Positions 43,310 to 53,100 of a DNA stretch of 64,000 nucleotides are shown one piece after another. Where the stretch lies: contig NZ_JAEIOT010000004.1 in NCBI RefSeq assembly GCF_016342275.1, positions 248,001-312,000 on the forward strand, in the 5' to 3' direction. Below the pieces are notes generated by a model. That model saw only the letters and a list, made by a program, of their open reading frames with translations. It was not told where the DNA came from and searched no databases. Made by a program: the position numbers and the translations under genes. The stretch's first letter is position 1. Every line of letters starts with the position of its first letter. This stretch comes from Corynebacterium marambiense (GTDB lineage: Bacteria > Actinomycetota > Actinomycetes > Mycobacteriales > Mycobacteriaceae).

Positions 43310-43906
43310 TCAGATCACGGTGAGCTCTGCGGCGCCGAACGCCGAGCTGAAGCGCTCACACCAGATCACCACGCTGTTCGCCGTGTTCAGATCGAGATCT
43401 GCGGGGATGGTGTAATTCTGGTTGCCGTGGGTGGCTTTGAGCTCCCCGAGGGTCACATATCCCGTGTCTCCCAGTGTCGAGTAGTCGCCGACCGCCGGGG
43501 TGAGGACGACCTTGAGATCCGGTCCATCGAGACTAGCCAGATCCTCCAGGCGTAAGACCCTCGAGCCGTCCGGGAGTTCCGCGATGAACGCGGTGCCGGA
43601 GGTGTCGTGATCCAGGGAGATGACCTGCCCTCTCTTGACCTTCACCGGCTTCACTGGTTTTACCGTGTCCACGGCGGCTAGGTCCGTGCTTTCCCCGACG
43701 GTGACCGTTTCATCACCTGGGGCGGTGGCGACGGCGTCGCCGGTGGAGGGAAATGCTTCGTCGACGCTGGACGAGGTGAAGGCGCGCCAGGGCTGGGTGA
43801 GCGCCAGGGCGATCCCAATGGCGATCACCATGATCAGGGCAATCAGCGCGATGTAGAGCGGTTTTCTGGCGGCGTTCTGTGTGAGGGGCATATCTGCTAC
43901 AACCAT
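43310..43906 (-). CDS. Membrane-anchored DM13-domain protein
   Basis: 198 residues from the ATG at 43906 (an ATG at 43891 is equally possible). One helix (LYIALIALIMVIAIGIALAL) anchors a short acidic linker and a DM13-type beta domain: FIAELPDGSRVLRLEDLASLDGPDLKVVL ... VTLGELKATHGNQNYTIP ... VVIWCERFSSAFGAAEL. The Cys before the final strand is typical of DM13, a predicted redox/heme-related extracytoplasmic domain. Convergent with mrpG. No clear ribosome site was found. Confidence 0.78.
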   Translation of the reverse strand: MVVADMPLTQNAARKPLYIALIALIMVIAIGIALALTQPWRAFTSSSVDEAFPSTGDAVATAPGDETVTVGESTDLAAVDTVKPVKPVKVKRGQVISLDHDTSGTAFIAELPDGSRVLRLEDLASLDGPDLKVVLTPAVGDYSTLGDTGYVTLGELKATHGNQNYTIPADLDLNTANSVVIWCERFSSAFGAAELTVI

Positions 43907-43956
43907 GGATGACGTGTCTACATTCCCTGGTGGGCGATTTTCCTTCCCACGGCACA

Positions 43957-43990
43957 GAAAACGGCCCCGTGACCGAAGTCCCGGGGCCGT
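43957..43990 (-). terminator. katA terminator
   Basis: ACGGCCCC and GGGGCCGT pair across 14 bases; the minus strand continues TTTTCTGTG. Located 18 bases after the katA stop. Confidence 0.8.
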
Positions 43991-44008
43991 CCAGCTCACA
44001 CCAGGTGA

Positions 44009-45571
44009 CTAGCTGGCGGCGTCAGAACGGAGTTCGCGAACGCGGTTGCCGAGCCATTCGTCGACATTGGTCCAGTACTGGTAGACGTTCTTCTCCACCT
44101 CGCTGGTCAGGCCATCCATGGTGCGCGCGATGTTGCCTGCGAGACGCTCGCGGGCGGCATCGTCGAGAACCTCGCGGACGAGGATTCCGGCCTGCACGAA
44201 GTCGCCGTCCTCGGCATGCTGCACGTAGGCGCCGCGGGTGAAGTCCGTGCCGTGGGTGTCCCACAGGCCGAGGTCACCGGCGATACCGACGGTGACACCG
44301 GAACCGGAGGTCTCGCCGTCGTCCAGGTAGCCACCCTCACGCTGGGTTTGGTTCGGGGTGTAGACGGGCTGCTCGGGGGCGGCGAACTCGTAGGTCATCG
44401 AGCCGTCCTGCGAGTAGCTGTTGACCGGGCAGACGGGGCGGTTGACCGGAAGCTGCTCGCTATTCGCCCCAACGCGGTAGCGGTGGGCGTCGGCGTAGGC
44501 GAAACCACGGGCGATGAGCATCTTGTCCGGCGAGAAGCCGATGCCGCGCACCAGGTTCGACGGCGCGAAAGTGGCCTGTTCGATCTGTGCGAAGAAGTTG
44601 CGTGGGTTGCGGTTCAGGGTGAAGTGACCCACATGGATCAGCGGGTAGTCCTTCTGGGACCAGGTCTTGGTGAGGTCGAAGGGGTTGAAGCGGTAGCTCT
44701 CCGCCTCGCCGACCGGCATGATCTGCACCTTGACGTCCCATGTCGGGTAGTCACCGTTCTCGATAGCGGTGTAAAGGTCCTCGCGGGCGGAGTCCGGATT
44801 GGCGGCGACGGTTTCCGCGGCCTCGGCGTCGGTGAGGGTCTCCCAACCCTGACGGGTCTTGAAGTGGTACTTCACCCAGAAGCGTTCACCGTCCTCGTTG
44901 ACCCACTGGTACGTGTGGGAACCGAATCCGTCCATGTGCCGGAAGTCCTTCGGGATACCACGGTCCCCCATGAGGTAGGTGACCTGGTGAGAGGACTCGG
45001 GCGTACGGGTCCAGAAATCCCACCGCATGTTCCAGTCCTGCAGGCCACTGCCGGGCATGCGCTTCTGGGAGTGGATGAAGTCGGGGAACTTGATTCCGTC
45101 ACGGATGAAGAAGACGGGGGTGTTGTTGCCGACGAGGTCGTAGTTGCCCTCGGTGGTGTAGAACTTCAGCGAGAATCCGCGGACGTCGCGCAGTGCGTCG
45201 GCGGAACCCTGCTCGCCGGCGACAGTGGAGAAGCGGGCCAGCATAGGAGTGACGGTACCGGGCTGGAAGAGGGCGGCGCAGGTGTACTTCGAGACGTCCT
45301 CGGTGACGGTCAGCTCGCCGAAGGCACCGGAGCCCTTGGCATGGACGACACGCTCTGGGACGCGCTCGCGGTTGAAGTGGGCGAGCTTCTCGATGAGGTG
45401 GAAGTCGCGCAGGTCGACGCTTCCCTGCTGCCCCTGGGTGACCGAGTGGTTCTCGCTCGGGACCGGTGCTCCGGCGAGGCTGGTGGTGGAACCGTGGGCG
45501 ACCGGGCACTGGCCGGCGGCGACGATGTCGTCGACGCTCGGGGTGCCGGTATTTTCGTTGTGATTGGTCAT
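44009..45571 (-). CDS. katA: Heme catalase
   Basis: 520 residues. Distal His in ERVVHAKGSGAFGELTVT, Asn in NNTPVFFIRDGIKFPDFIHS, and proximal heme-ligand Tyr in RGFAYADAHRYRVG, all standard for monofunctional small-subunit catalases. Breaks down hydrogen peroxide. ATG at 45571 has GAGGAGA ten bases upstream; an upstream extension to 45619 has no support. Divergent from sigC, the same arrangement as in C. glutamicum. Confidence 0.95.
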   Translation of the reverse strand: MTNHNENTGTPSVDDIVAAGQCPVAHGSTTSLAGAPVPSENHSVTQGQQGSVDLRDFHLIEKLAHFNRERVPERVVHAKGSGAFGELTVTEDVSKYTCAALFQPGTVTPMLARFSTVAGEQGSADALRDVRGFSLKFYTTEGNYDLVGNNTPVFFIRDGIKFPDFIHSQKRMPGSGLQDWNMRWDFWTRTPESSHQVTYLMGDRGIPKDFRHMDGFGSHTYQWVNEDGERFWVKYHFKTRQGWETLTDAEAAETVAANPDSAREDLYTAIENGDYPTWDVKVQIMPVGEAESYRFNPFDLTKTWSQKDYPLIHVGHFTLNRNPRNFFAQIEQATFAPSNLVRGIGFSPDKMLIARGFAYADAHRYRVGANSEQLPVNRPVCPVNSYSQDGSMTYEFAAPEQPVYTPNQTQREGGYLDDGETSGSGVTVGIAGDLGLWDTHGTDFTRGAYVQHAEDGDFVQAGILVREVLDDAARERLAGNIARTMDGLTSEVEKNVYQYWTNVDEWLGNRVRELRSDAAS

Positions 45572-45776
45572 GCGGGTGAGTCTCCTCGACTGGGCTGGTG
45601 TGAGGTGTAGGTGAAGCAACCCTTAGGTTTACTTATCGGTTGCTGGTGACTCAAAGTCTATGCCATTTAATCGCGACATGCCAGCGATCCGACCAAGTAC
45701 CAACTTTCGACGGATGCACGCGGCCGACACCCCTGACCGACGGACATGCGGGCGCGGCGGCTCACCTGTGCGCTGG

Positions 45777-45782
45777 TATATT
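45777..45782 (+). promoter_or_regulatory. -10 element of leaderless sigC mRNA
   Basis: TATATT, the strongest -10-like hexamer in this intergenic region, ends eight bases before the sigC GTG, predicting a transcript with zero or one leader base. Confidence 0.6.
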
Positions 45783-45789
45783 CCAGGAT

Positions 45790-46386
45790 GTGAAGTCTTC
45801 AGGTGAGAGCGATCGGGCGCAGCGGGACGCGCAGGTCACCGAGCTGGCACTCAAGGCCGGCCGCGGGGACCGCGCCGCCCTGGCGGATTTCGTCTCCGCC
45901 ACCCAGGGGGATGTGTGGCGCCTGCTCGCGCACCTCGGGGGTCCCGACATCGCTGATGATCTCACCCAGGAGACCTATCTCCGGGTGATGGGCGCGCTGC
46001 CCCGGTTCGCCGCGAGGTCATCTGCGCGCACCTGGATTCTCTCCCTCGCGCGTCGCGTCTGGGTGGATAACATCCGCCACGACATGGCCCGCCCCCGGAA
46101 ATCTACCGTCGAGTACCAGGACGCGGCCGCCGGTTCAGCAACCTCTGACTCGTGGACCGAATGGGTCGATGCCCGTATGTTGATTGACGCGCTCCCGGAG
46201 GATCGCCGTGAGGCGTTGATCCTCACCCAGGTGCTCGGCTACACCTATGACGAAGCGGCGAGGATCGCCGGGGTCCGCACGGGTACGATCCGTTCTCGGG
46301 TCGCTCGGGCGCGGGCCGATATTACGGCTGCCGTCGAGCCGGGTACCGGCGCCGGCCCTGGGGAGAACCGGCGCGGGGTACTGTAG
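45790..46386 (+). CDS. sigC: ECF sigma factor SigC
   Basis: 198 residues. Region 2 (ADDLTQETYLRVMGALPRF) binds the -10, and region 4 (ALILTQVLGYTYDEAARIAGVRTGTIRSRVARAR) binds the -35. No anti-sigma gene follows, as in C. glutamicum, where SigC responds to disturbed respiratory electron transfer and activates cytochrome bd oxidase. GTG at 45790 chosen from the leaderless promoter spacing. An in-frame extension to 45640 spans the katA/sigC promoter region. Confidence 0.9.
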   Translation: MKSSGESDRAQRDAQVTELALKAGRGDRAALADFVSATQGDVWRLLAHLGGPDIADDLTQETYLRVMGALPRFAARSSARTWILSLARRVWVDNIRHDMARPRKSTVEYQDAAAGSATSDSWTEWVDARMLIDALPEDRREALILTQVLGYTYDEAARIAGVRTGTIRSRVARARADITAAVEPGTGAGPGENRRGVL

Positions 46387-46438
46387 CGGCGCGATCGCGA
46401 TCCGATCGCTGGCAACGATACCGCTGCGCTATCGGCTT

Positions 46439-47290
46439 CTAATCTGACCGGCGGCGCCGGACGAGGAACATTCCAAGTAGCACGAGACACAGACCGATCA
46501 CGGACAGGCTGACGACATTCGCACCGGTCTCGGGCAGATACCTGGCGATTCCCTTCGTCGGCCCTTTTTCGGGGTCCGGAGTGGGAACCTGTGGTGATTC
46601 CGGAACTGTGGATTCCTTCACCGTTGGTGCCGGGGACGACGATCCCGAGCCTCCAGGGATGGGAATCGGAATGGGCATCGGAATGATAATTCCGTCCGAG
46701 GAACCGGTGGAACCGGGTGGAATGACCGTGGGTTTGTTCTTCGGAACAACCCGCACGTCATAGGACCAGGTGGTTCCGTCAACGTCCGCTAGTGGTAACA
46801 CAATGAGGAAGGGCGCGGAGACTTTGAAATCCTTTGACGGATCTGGTGGGGGAGTTTCCCGCACCCGGTAGAGCCCCTGAGGTAGCGTCTCGAACACCGC
46901 GTCACCGTCGCTGTTCGTTACGGCCGTATATTCTTCGATGACGGGGGCAGACAGGGTGTCTTCGACGGTAAGAGCCGGAAATGAATCCCACACCGATTGG
47001 TCTTTGAGGTCGTATCCGCCGAGCCTGTCGACCGTGAAGGTAGCCCCTGCCACCCCTCCCGGCGGTGGGGTGTCTTCCGGGACCTCGTCGAACGGGTTGC
47101 CGGCGTTCTTGTGAAGTACAAGGCGGACTGTACGATCAGCCTGAATAGCGGCGATGCTCAGTTTCCCGACGTTTCCGGTAACAACCTCAGCCGTTGCGAG
47201 CGGCGAGACTGCAACCGACAACAGGGCTCCAATCAGCGCAACGGTGGCTGCTCGTCTTTTCAGATCGTGTGTGTGCGTCAAAGCGTCCAC
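46439..47290 (-). CDS. Minor (base) pilin with LPETG sorting signal
   Basis: 283 residues. Signal peptide (ATVALIGALLSVAVSPLATA), SpaA-type prealbumin-like domain with an E-box-like YRVRETPPP, a Pro/Gly/Ser-rich linker (IIIPMPIPIPIPGGSGSSS), then LPETG, hydrophobic helix and RRRRSD tail. Size and single domain fit SpaB/SpaE-type base pilins that attach the fibre to peptidoglycan. GTG start overlaps the sortase gene by 13 bases, AAGGA upstream. Last gene of the pilus operon. Confidence 0.88.
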   Translation of the reverse strand: MDALTHTHDLKRRAATVALIGALLSVAVSPLATAEVVTGNVGKLSIAAIQADRTVRLVLHKNAGNPFDEVPEDTPPPGGVAGATFTVDRLGGYDLKDQSVWDSFPALTVEDTLSAPVIEEYTAVTNSDGDAVFETLPQGLYRVRETPPPDPSKDFKVSAPFLIVLPLADVDGTTWSYDVRVVPKNKPTVIPPGSTGSSDGIIIPMPIPIPIPGGSGSSSPAPTVKESTVPESPQVPTPDPEKGPTKGIARYLPETGANVVSLSVIGLCLVLLGMFLVRRRRSD

Positions 47291-48237
47291 CTGTCCTTGT
47301 CATCGTTTCCGGACATTGAGTGCCGTCCACGGGGTTCGTTTCTTCTCCCGGCTCCGAACAAAGCACGCCACAGCCATAGGAGCAGCAAGAGCAGTGCGAG
47401 CGCCGCGGCGGTGAGGGCGGCGATCATCCACCATTGCCAGACAATGCCGCCGGTCTCCTTGAAGGCTTCCCGTTCCTCGACCGGATCAAGAGGCACCCGC
47501 GTTCCGCGCACCAGGAGACGGTGGGAGTTGATGCCGTAGGGAGTGCAGGTCACCAAAGTCACCAGATCGCGGCCGGGAACAGCACGAAGATCGTCGGTTT
47601 CTTCCGGTAAGACCACCTTGATCTGGTCAACCTGATACTTCATGCGCTCGCCGAAGGTGTTGAGATAGAAGGCGTCGCCTTCCTTCAATTTGGTGAGGTT
47701 GTCGAATAGCGTGGCGTTGGTCAGTCCGGTGTGCCCGGTGAGAACGGCATGGGTTCCCTCGCCACCGACGGGGAGTGCTGAACCGAAGAGATGACCGACG
47801 CCTTTCTGCAGGGTCCGGTCGTCGGACCCGTGATAGATGGGCAGATTGACCTCCGCTTTGGGGATGACGATCTGCGACATCGCGTAGTCCGTGTTGAGTT
47901 GGCCAAGATACTCCTGGTACGCCAGATTGTCCTTACTGACTCGTGACAGCCAGGGGTCGAGGATCGGACCGTCGATATGCTCACTGTTGTACTGCCGTGC
48001 ACGCTCTACTTGTTCGCTGAGCTTCTCGGGGGCCTGCTCCTGGATGACCTCGGAGTAGCGCTTCGCCACTTCGGTCTGACGGTAGTTGTTCCATTGTGTG
48101 GATACAACGGGATAGACCAAGACGGCGACGCCCACGATGATCAGGAGTGCCGGAAGAAGGATCGCCGAAGCTTTTCGCTTCCGCTCGCCCGTAGTACCCG
48201 CTCCAGGCGAGACTTCGGTTAGTACTTCGTGCGACAT
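47278..48237 (-). CDS. srtC: Class C (pilin-specific) sortase
   Basis: 319 residues. N-terminal helix, lid motif DPWLSR that covers the active site in class C enzymes, catalytic His in LTGHTGL, Cys in LVTLVTCTPYG, Arg in HRLLVRGTRV, and a C-terminal helix (WMIAALTAAALALLLLLLWLW). Polymerises pilin by joining the LPXTG Thr to the pilin-motif Lys of the next subunit. The only sortase in the island; a housekeeping class E/A enzyme elsewhere would finish anchoring. Confidence 0.94.
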   Translation of the reverse strand: MSHEVLTEVSPGAGTTGERKRKASAILLPALLIIVGVAVLVYPVVSTQWNNYRQTEVAKRYSEVIQEQAPEKLSEQVERARQYNSEHIDGPILDPWLSRVSKDNLAYQEYLGQLNTDYAMSQIVIPKAEVNLPIYHGSDDRTLQKGVGHLFGSALPVGGEGTHAVLTGHTGLTNATLFDNLTKLKEGDAFYLNTFGERMKYQVDQIKVVLPEETDDLRAVPGRDLVTLVTCTPYGINSHRLLVRGTRVPLDPVEEREAFKETGGIVWQWWMIAALTAAALALLLLLLWLWRALFGAGRRNEPRGRHSMSGNDDKDRWTL

Positions 48238-48392
48238 CCAATACTCCAGATCAAAGAAATCTAACTAAAAATGGTGGGGATCGAAGGCTCCCCACGGGCC
48301 TATTCTGGTGAGTATCGCACAAGGCTGATACCCACCGGATCTTCGATTACTCCAAAACTGGAGAAAACCGCAGAGTTACTGCCGGAGAGTCC

Positions 48393-49949
48393 CTAGGACT
48401 TCCGTGAGGAACGCTTCGCAGCGAAAGCGCCGAGTCCGAGAATCGAAGCACCGAGTGCCATCAGCAGACCCACACCGGCGCCACCTGTCGCCGGCAGCTT
48501 CGACGAGGTGCTCTTGAGGTTGGTGATGCTCTTCTCAATCGTCTTCTGTTCCGTTCCGCTATCCACGGTGGTGTCCGTCACCTCGACGACGATCGGCTCA
48601 ACGAGCAGTTCATGCCCCTCCGGAGCCTTGACCTCCTCGAGGCAGTACTTGTACGAGCCGGACTCGGGAACGCGGACAGATTCGATCAGGATCGAACCTT
48701 CACTACCTTCGGTGGTCCAGGAGGACTGTCCGCCGACGGTCAGCGCAGTAGACATAAAGGTGCTGGCATCCGTACAACGGTAGAGCTTGAACTCCGCACC
48801 GGCGAGCTTGGTGGCGTCTTCGGAGACCTTGTTGATCTTGATGTTCGCCCAGCGGGCCGGCACCTTGGGGCTCGTGCCACCCGCGGGGTCGGTGGGCTTG
48901 TTCGGGACGATCGACCCAGGATTGGTCGGGTTTGCCGGGTCGTCGGAATCGCCGCCCGGGTTGGACGGATCACTGATGGGCTTCACCTTGTACGAGACGG
49001 TACCTTCGTTGGCAGTTTTGCCGTCGAACGTTCCGATCTTTTGGACCGTCGCAGGCAGCAAAACGCTCACCTCGTCGTCGTCGCCAGCGTCGCGCAGCTT
49101 GATAAGGCCCGCGTTGGTGAACTCGACTGCCACGTCTTGGCTCTTACCGGCGGTCGAGGAGACCGGGCTTTTGACTACGTAGTCATCACTTTCGGTCAGA
49201 GTCGTCGTGCCAATCTTGACGACCACCTTGTTCGCATCGGTATTGGTCAATTTCAACTCATCCGGAAGCTGGTCCTCGAAAGCGAAGTAGCTGAGGTATG
49301 AGCGGTTCTTGTCGAAGGGCGGGCGAGCCGTGGTGATTTTGTATTTGATGATGTCACCGGCGTTGGCATCCTGGCCGTCAACGATCTCCTTGGTGACTGT
49401 CGTACGGGTGTTCTTCGGGTATGCGACGACGTCGTAGTTCCAGCTGTTGAGGTTCGCCGGATCGGTCATCGGAAGGAACACGATGAAGGGATCTGTCTTG
49501 ACGACGCCCTCGGGTGCATCGGTCTCCGTGACGACGTAGGCACCCACGCCACTGAGATCAGTGTTGCTGAATACTACGGTTCCGTCGGAACCCGTCGTCT
49601 TCGTAATCGGAGTGCTTCCCGTGGTGTCAGCGCTTTCGGGAGTCAGGGCGGCTGCCGCCTTGAACCCGGCTGCCGTGTTGATATCGGCGCGGATCTTCCT
49701 GAGTTCGAAAGTCACGCCAGCGAGCGGGGTTCCGCCAACGTTGGTGTCTTCCTTGCCCGTTGGATCATTCTTCGTGTAGGCGTTGACGCGCTTTTTGATC
49801 GTCAGAGACACGTCGTGGGTGGCGTCGATCTGTGCCTGCGCGGTGCGGACCGCGAGCGCTGCGGGAGCACCGATTGACGCCGTCGTGACGGCCATCGCGA
49901 CGACGATGGCTTGTGTGGCGGCGCGCAGCGCGCGCTTGTTGTTCTGCAT
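48393..49949 (-). CDS. Major pilin (SpaA/SpaD-like)
   Basis: 518 residues. Signal peptide; N-terminal domain with the pilin motif WNYDVVAYPK, whose Lys forms the inter-subunit isopeptide bond; a central domain; a Pro/Asn/Gly linker; and a C-terminal Cna_B domain with E-box CLEEVKAPEGHELL and two Cys. Ends with LPATG, helix and KRSSRKS. These are the marks of sortase-polymerised shafts. AAAGG precedes the ATG by eight bases. The longer frame to 50174 is upstream leader. Confidence 0.92.
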   Translation of the reverse strand: MQNNKRALRAATQAIVVAMAVTTASIGAPAALAVRTAQAQIDATHDVSLTIKKRVNAYTKNDPTGKEDTNVGGTPLAGVTFELRKIRADINTAAGFKAAAALTPESADTTGSTPITKTTGSDGTVVFSNTDLSGVGAYVVTETDAPEGVVKTDPFIVFLPMTDPANLNSWNYDVVAYPKNTRTTVTKEIVDGQDANAGDIIKYKITTARPPFDKNRSYLSYFAFEDQLPDELKLTNTDANKVVVKIGTTTLTESDDYVVKSPVSSTAGKSQDVAVEFTNAGLIKLRDAGDDDEVSVLLPATVQKIGTFDGKTANEGTVSYKVKPISDPSNPGGDSDDPANPTNPGSIVPNKPTDPAGGTSPKVPARWANIKINKVSEDATKLAGAEFKLYRCTDASTFMSTALTVGGQSSWTTEGSEGSILIESVRVPESGSYKYCLEEVKAPEGHELLVEPIVVEVTDTTVDSGTEQKTIEKSITNLKSTSSKLPATGGAGVGLLMALGASILGLGAFAAKRSSRKS

Positions 49950-50130
49950 GGTAAAACCTTTCTTTTCCTTTTCAGGATGCGCCCAGTTGGGCGCGTTTGT
50001 GCGTAATATGCTGATCGTTGTCGGCCTAGCCGGAATAGCGCGACCGGTTGAATCTACTCGAGTTTCCACGAGGTACCGACACCGGCAGGACCTGCGCGCT
50101 GTCTTATCGACGACGATTTGTTCATCTTTT

Positions 50131-53100
50131 CTACACCTTACGTCCCCGACGGTTAATAAAGAACGCACCGGCAAAGAGAATCAGCGCACCGAGCCCATAG
50201 GGGGCAACGCCGAAGCCGCCTGACTTCGGAAGAAGCCCATCTAGTGCGGGTAGTTGAACAGCCCAGGCCCTGTCACTACTGATTATGTCCGGGTTAGTGG
50301 ACTGACTATTACTCTGCATGAAACTTGCGTTAACCGTAGCGGTGTTGACGTGGTAGCCGTCGGAGTTGTACCTCATACGTTCGCCGTTTTCAATTCGCCA
50401 TGAGCAGGTAATAGTTTGTCCCTGTGTTAGTGGCGCAGCCGGAGTGACCTTCACAGACGAGGAACCACTAGTGGCGATGTCCACATTCCGGTCACACTGG
50501 AGGCCCCTGATCGACAAACTCCGACCACTCTGTGCCTCCTCGCCGTAGCGGTCTCCGATGGTGAACCACTCGATGTCTGGTTTACCGAGGTTGGTCACCG
50601 CATAAGCAATCTCTACGTCCTTAGCTCCGGGGAGGATCGCGGTAGCGTGATCTCTATCATCTGCTTTTTCACCATTAATCAATTTTTCGAGTTCGATCCG
50701 CGGAATAGCAAGAGAGATACAAGCGTCAGCGTCGTTATCCGGTTCACTTAGGAAGTAGACGCGATTCCGAAGTCCACGTCCGTTATCGGAAGCCCTACAT
50801 TCAAGGTACTCAGAGGTAGCGGATAAACCATCTTCTGAGGTGATCTGATACGTCACAAGCACGTCGATTGTGGCCTGGGAGTCTCCGTTAGCATTGGAGT
50901 TTCCCGGGATAGCAGCGAGTTCCGACTTGTTGAGTGTGAACGTCCCATCCGAGTTGTCTTGGAGCGTCACATCGCTCGAGCTGCTAAGAAGCCGCGTGTT
51001 CGAGCCGTCGGTGTTCCGTGCTACAACTTTGATCGCTTTAACCCCCGAGATTGGGGCAGGAGATTCAATAATCGATTCGGGTGTGCCCGCGACCACAGAG
51101 GTGTTTTTAACCGTCACGTTATAAGCGGCGGTGAATGTATCACCTTTCCTTCCTCTCGCGACAACGGTATCCGACACTGCGTTCTTCGACATAGTGAACG
51201 TCGCGGGGAGTTTCAACCAGGCTTTGTCACTGATCGGAGAGCCGACTGCCTCACTGCTTCCATTGAGTTCCTGATCACTGTCAACCTCGTAGGACGGGAC
51301 GACGACTACCTCGTCACCGTGAATCCCGTCAACTATGTCGTCGGCATCAAGCTCCGCGGTACTTACGGTCCCACTACAGGTCACTTCCTCCTCTTTTGCG
51401 AGGGGCGGATTGAAAGTTACGACTCCACTTGCGGCGTCATATGTCCCGATGGTTTGAGTATTTTCACCCGAACAGGAGAGATTCTTAACTGGCACCTTCT
51501 TGGTAGTTCGGTTACCGGCACTGTCCAAGACATAATCGGTCACCTTGGCGGAGACGATAGCGCCCCTGGGAAGTTCAGACGTTGGATCATTGAGGTACTT
51601 CGGGCCGCGCACGCTGTTGTTGCGGATCACGTAAGAAACTTTAAATTCTGATGCGCCCGGGGGAATTGAAATGGTTTTGGCGCTTTTCTGATCATCCACA
51701 GACTGGCTGGGGTTAACGGGTGTTCCTTGATCATTGATCTTTTTCGTCACCGCCGCGTCGGCGCGTTGAATCGAAATACACACGTGTGCGTTGTTCGCGT
51801 TACGCACCTCAGCGATACCGTTTCCCTGCTTCGCGGAAATCGTATTATTCACACCTCGGCCGACGTTGTTTTTCGAGCGCGATTTTTCGCAGATGTAGGA
51901 ATCTGCGTCGGCTCCTTGGAGAGCCTCGGTGACCTCATAGGTGACCTTGATCTGGAAGTTGCCTTTGTGGCGGGCCTTCAGTACCCGGAGTTTATCGTCA
52001 GCCAAGCGCCAGTTCAGCCCATCACCGTCGATGTCGACCAAGGAAACAGGCTGGTCTCCAACGATCAACTCATTCTGCGCGTCCAGATTGCCGGTATTAC
52101 TTATCGGCGAATTGAACGCGGTCATCTCAATGACTTTTAGGCCGCGTGCGGTCCTGGGTGTGTCCGTGAGTTCAGGGACTTTGCCGTCGACATAGCCGGA
52201 ATTTGTCAGCACTACAGTGTATTCGGTGTTGAACCGTTGGCCGACGGGACCGGTTACGACGCGGGTAGGACCGCCCTGGAAGGTCTTGAATAGAGTCAGG
52301 TTCGGTGACGCTTTAACCCAAGCGTTGTCCGAGACCGTCGCAGCACCACTGTCACCCGCATTCTTCTTGGCCGTTACGGTGGCCTCATTTCCGAAATATT
52401 TGATCGGAGCATCTGGGTTATCCGTATTCTGGAACTTTAGGTCAACAATGTTCTTCGTCTGCGTACAGATGAGACTCCGACCACGGACCAACGGATTCCT
52501 GAGCGTCACTCGAGCAGTCTTCTTGTCACTACTCAGGGCGACATCATTATTCTCGCCGCAATTCAGACCATCAAGCGTAAGGCCAGATTCACCAGAGGAA
52601 ACCTCGAGCTGATTGTCAACCAACTCGAAATATCCAACCGGGATATCGCCAGTATTTGTTAGCTTGTAATCAACAAGAAAAGTTGGATAGTCGTTGTCGT
52701 TACCTAGATCGTATGCATCACTCTTATTATTAGCTTCGACGGCGGCGGCGGACTGAGACCGAACCAACTTGGAGAAGGTTATTTCGGGATCTACTTGCGG
52801 CGGATTGACGATGCAACCCTGTGTTTGTTTGAGAAGCTCCTCTCCTAATTTGGAAAAATCGGAAAGAGCTACTGCCTCACCATCATGAGCAAGACTTCCG
52901 GTAACGCGTTTCGGGGTTGAAACAGCATGAGTCGTTACATAATTATTTGATGCCCCATACGTACACGCATTCGGCTTGTAGACCAGACCGTATGGGTTAC
53001 TTATAGCCGCCCATTTATTACTTGTCTGACAGGAGACCTTATTTAGTTCACTCTCCGGAACCACTCCGCCCCCTGCCAACCTATCACTATAGGTAACGCC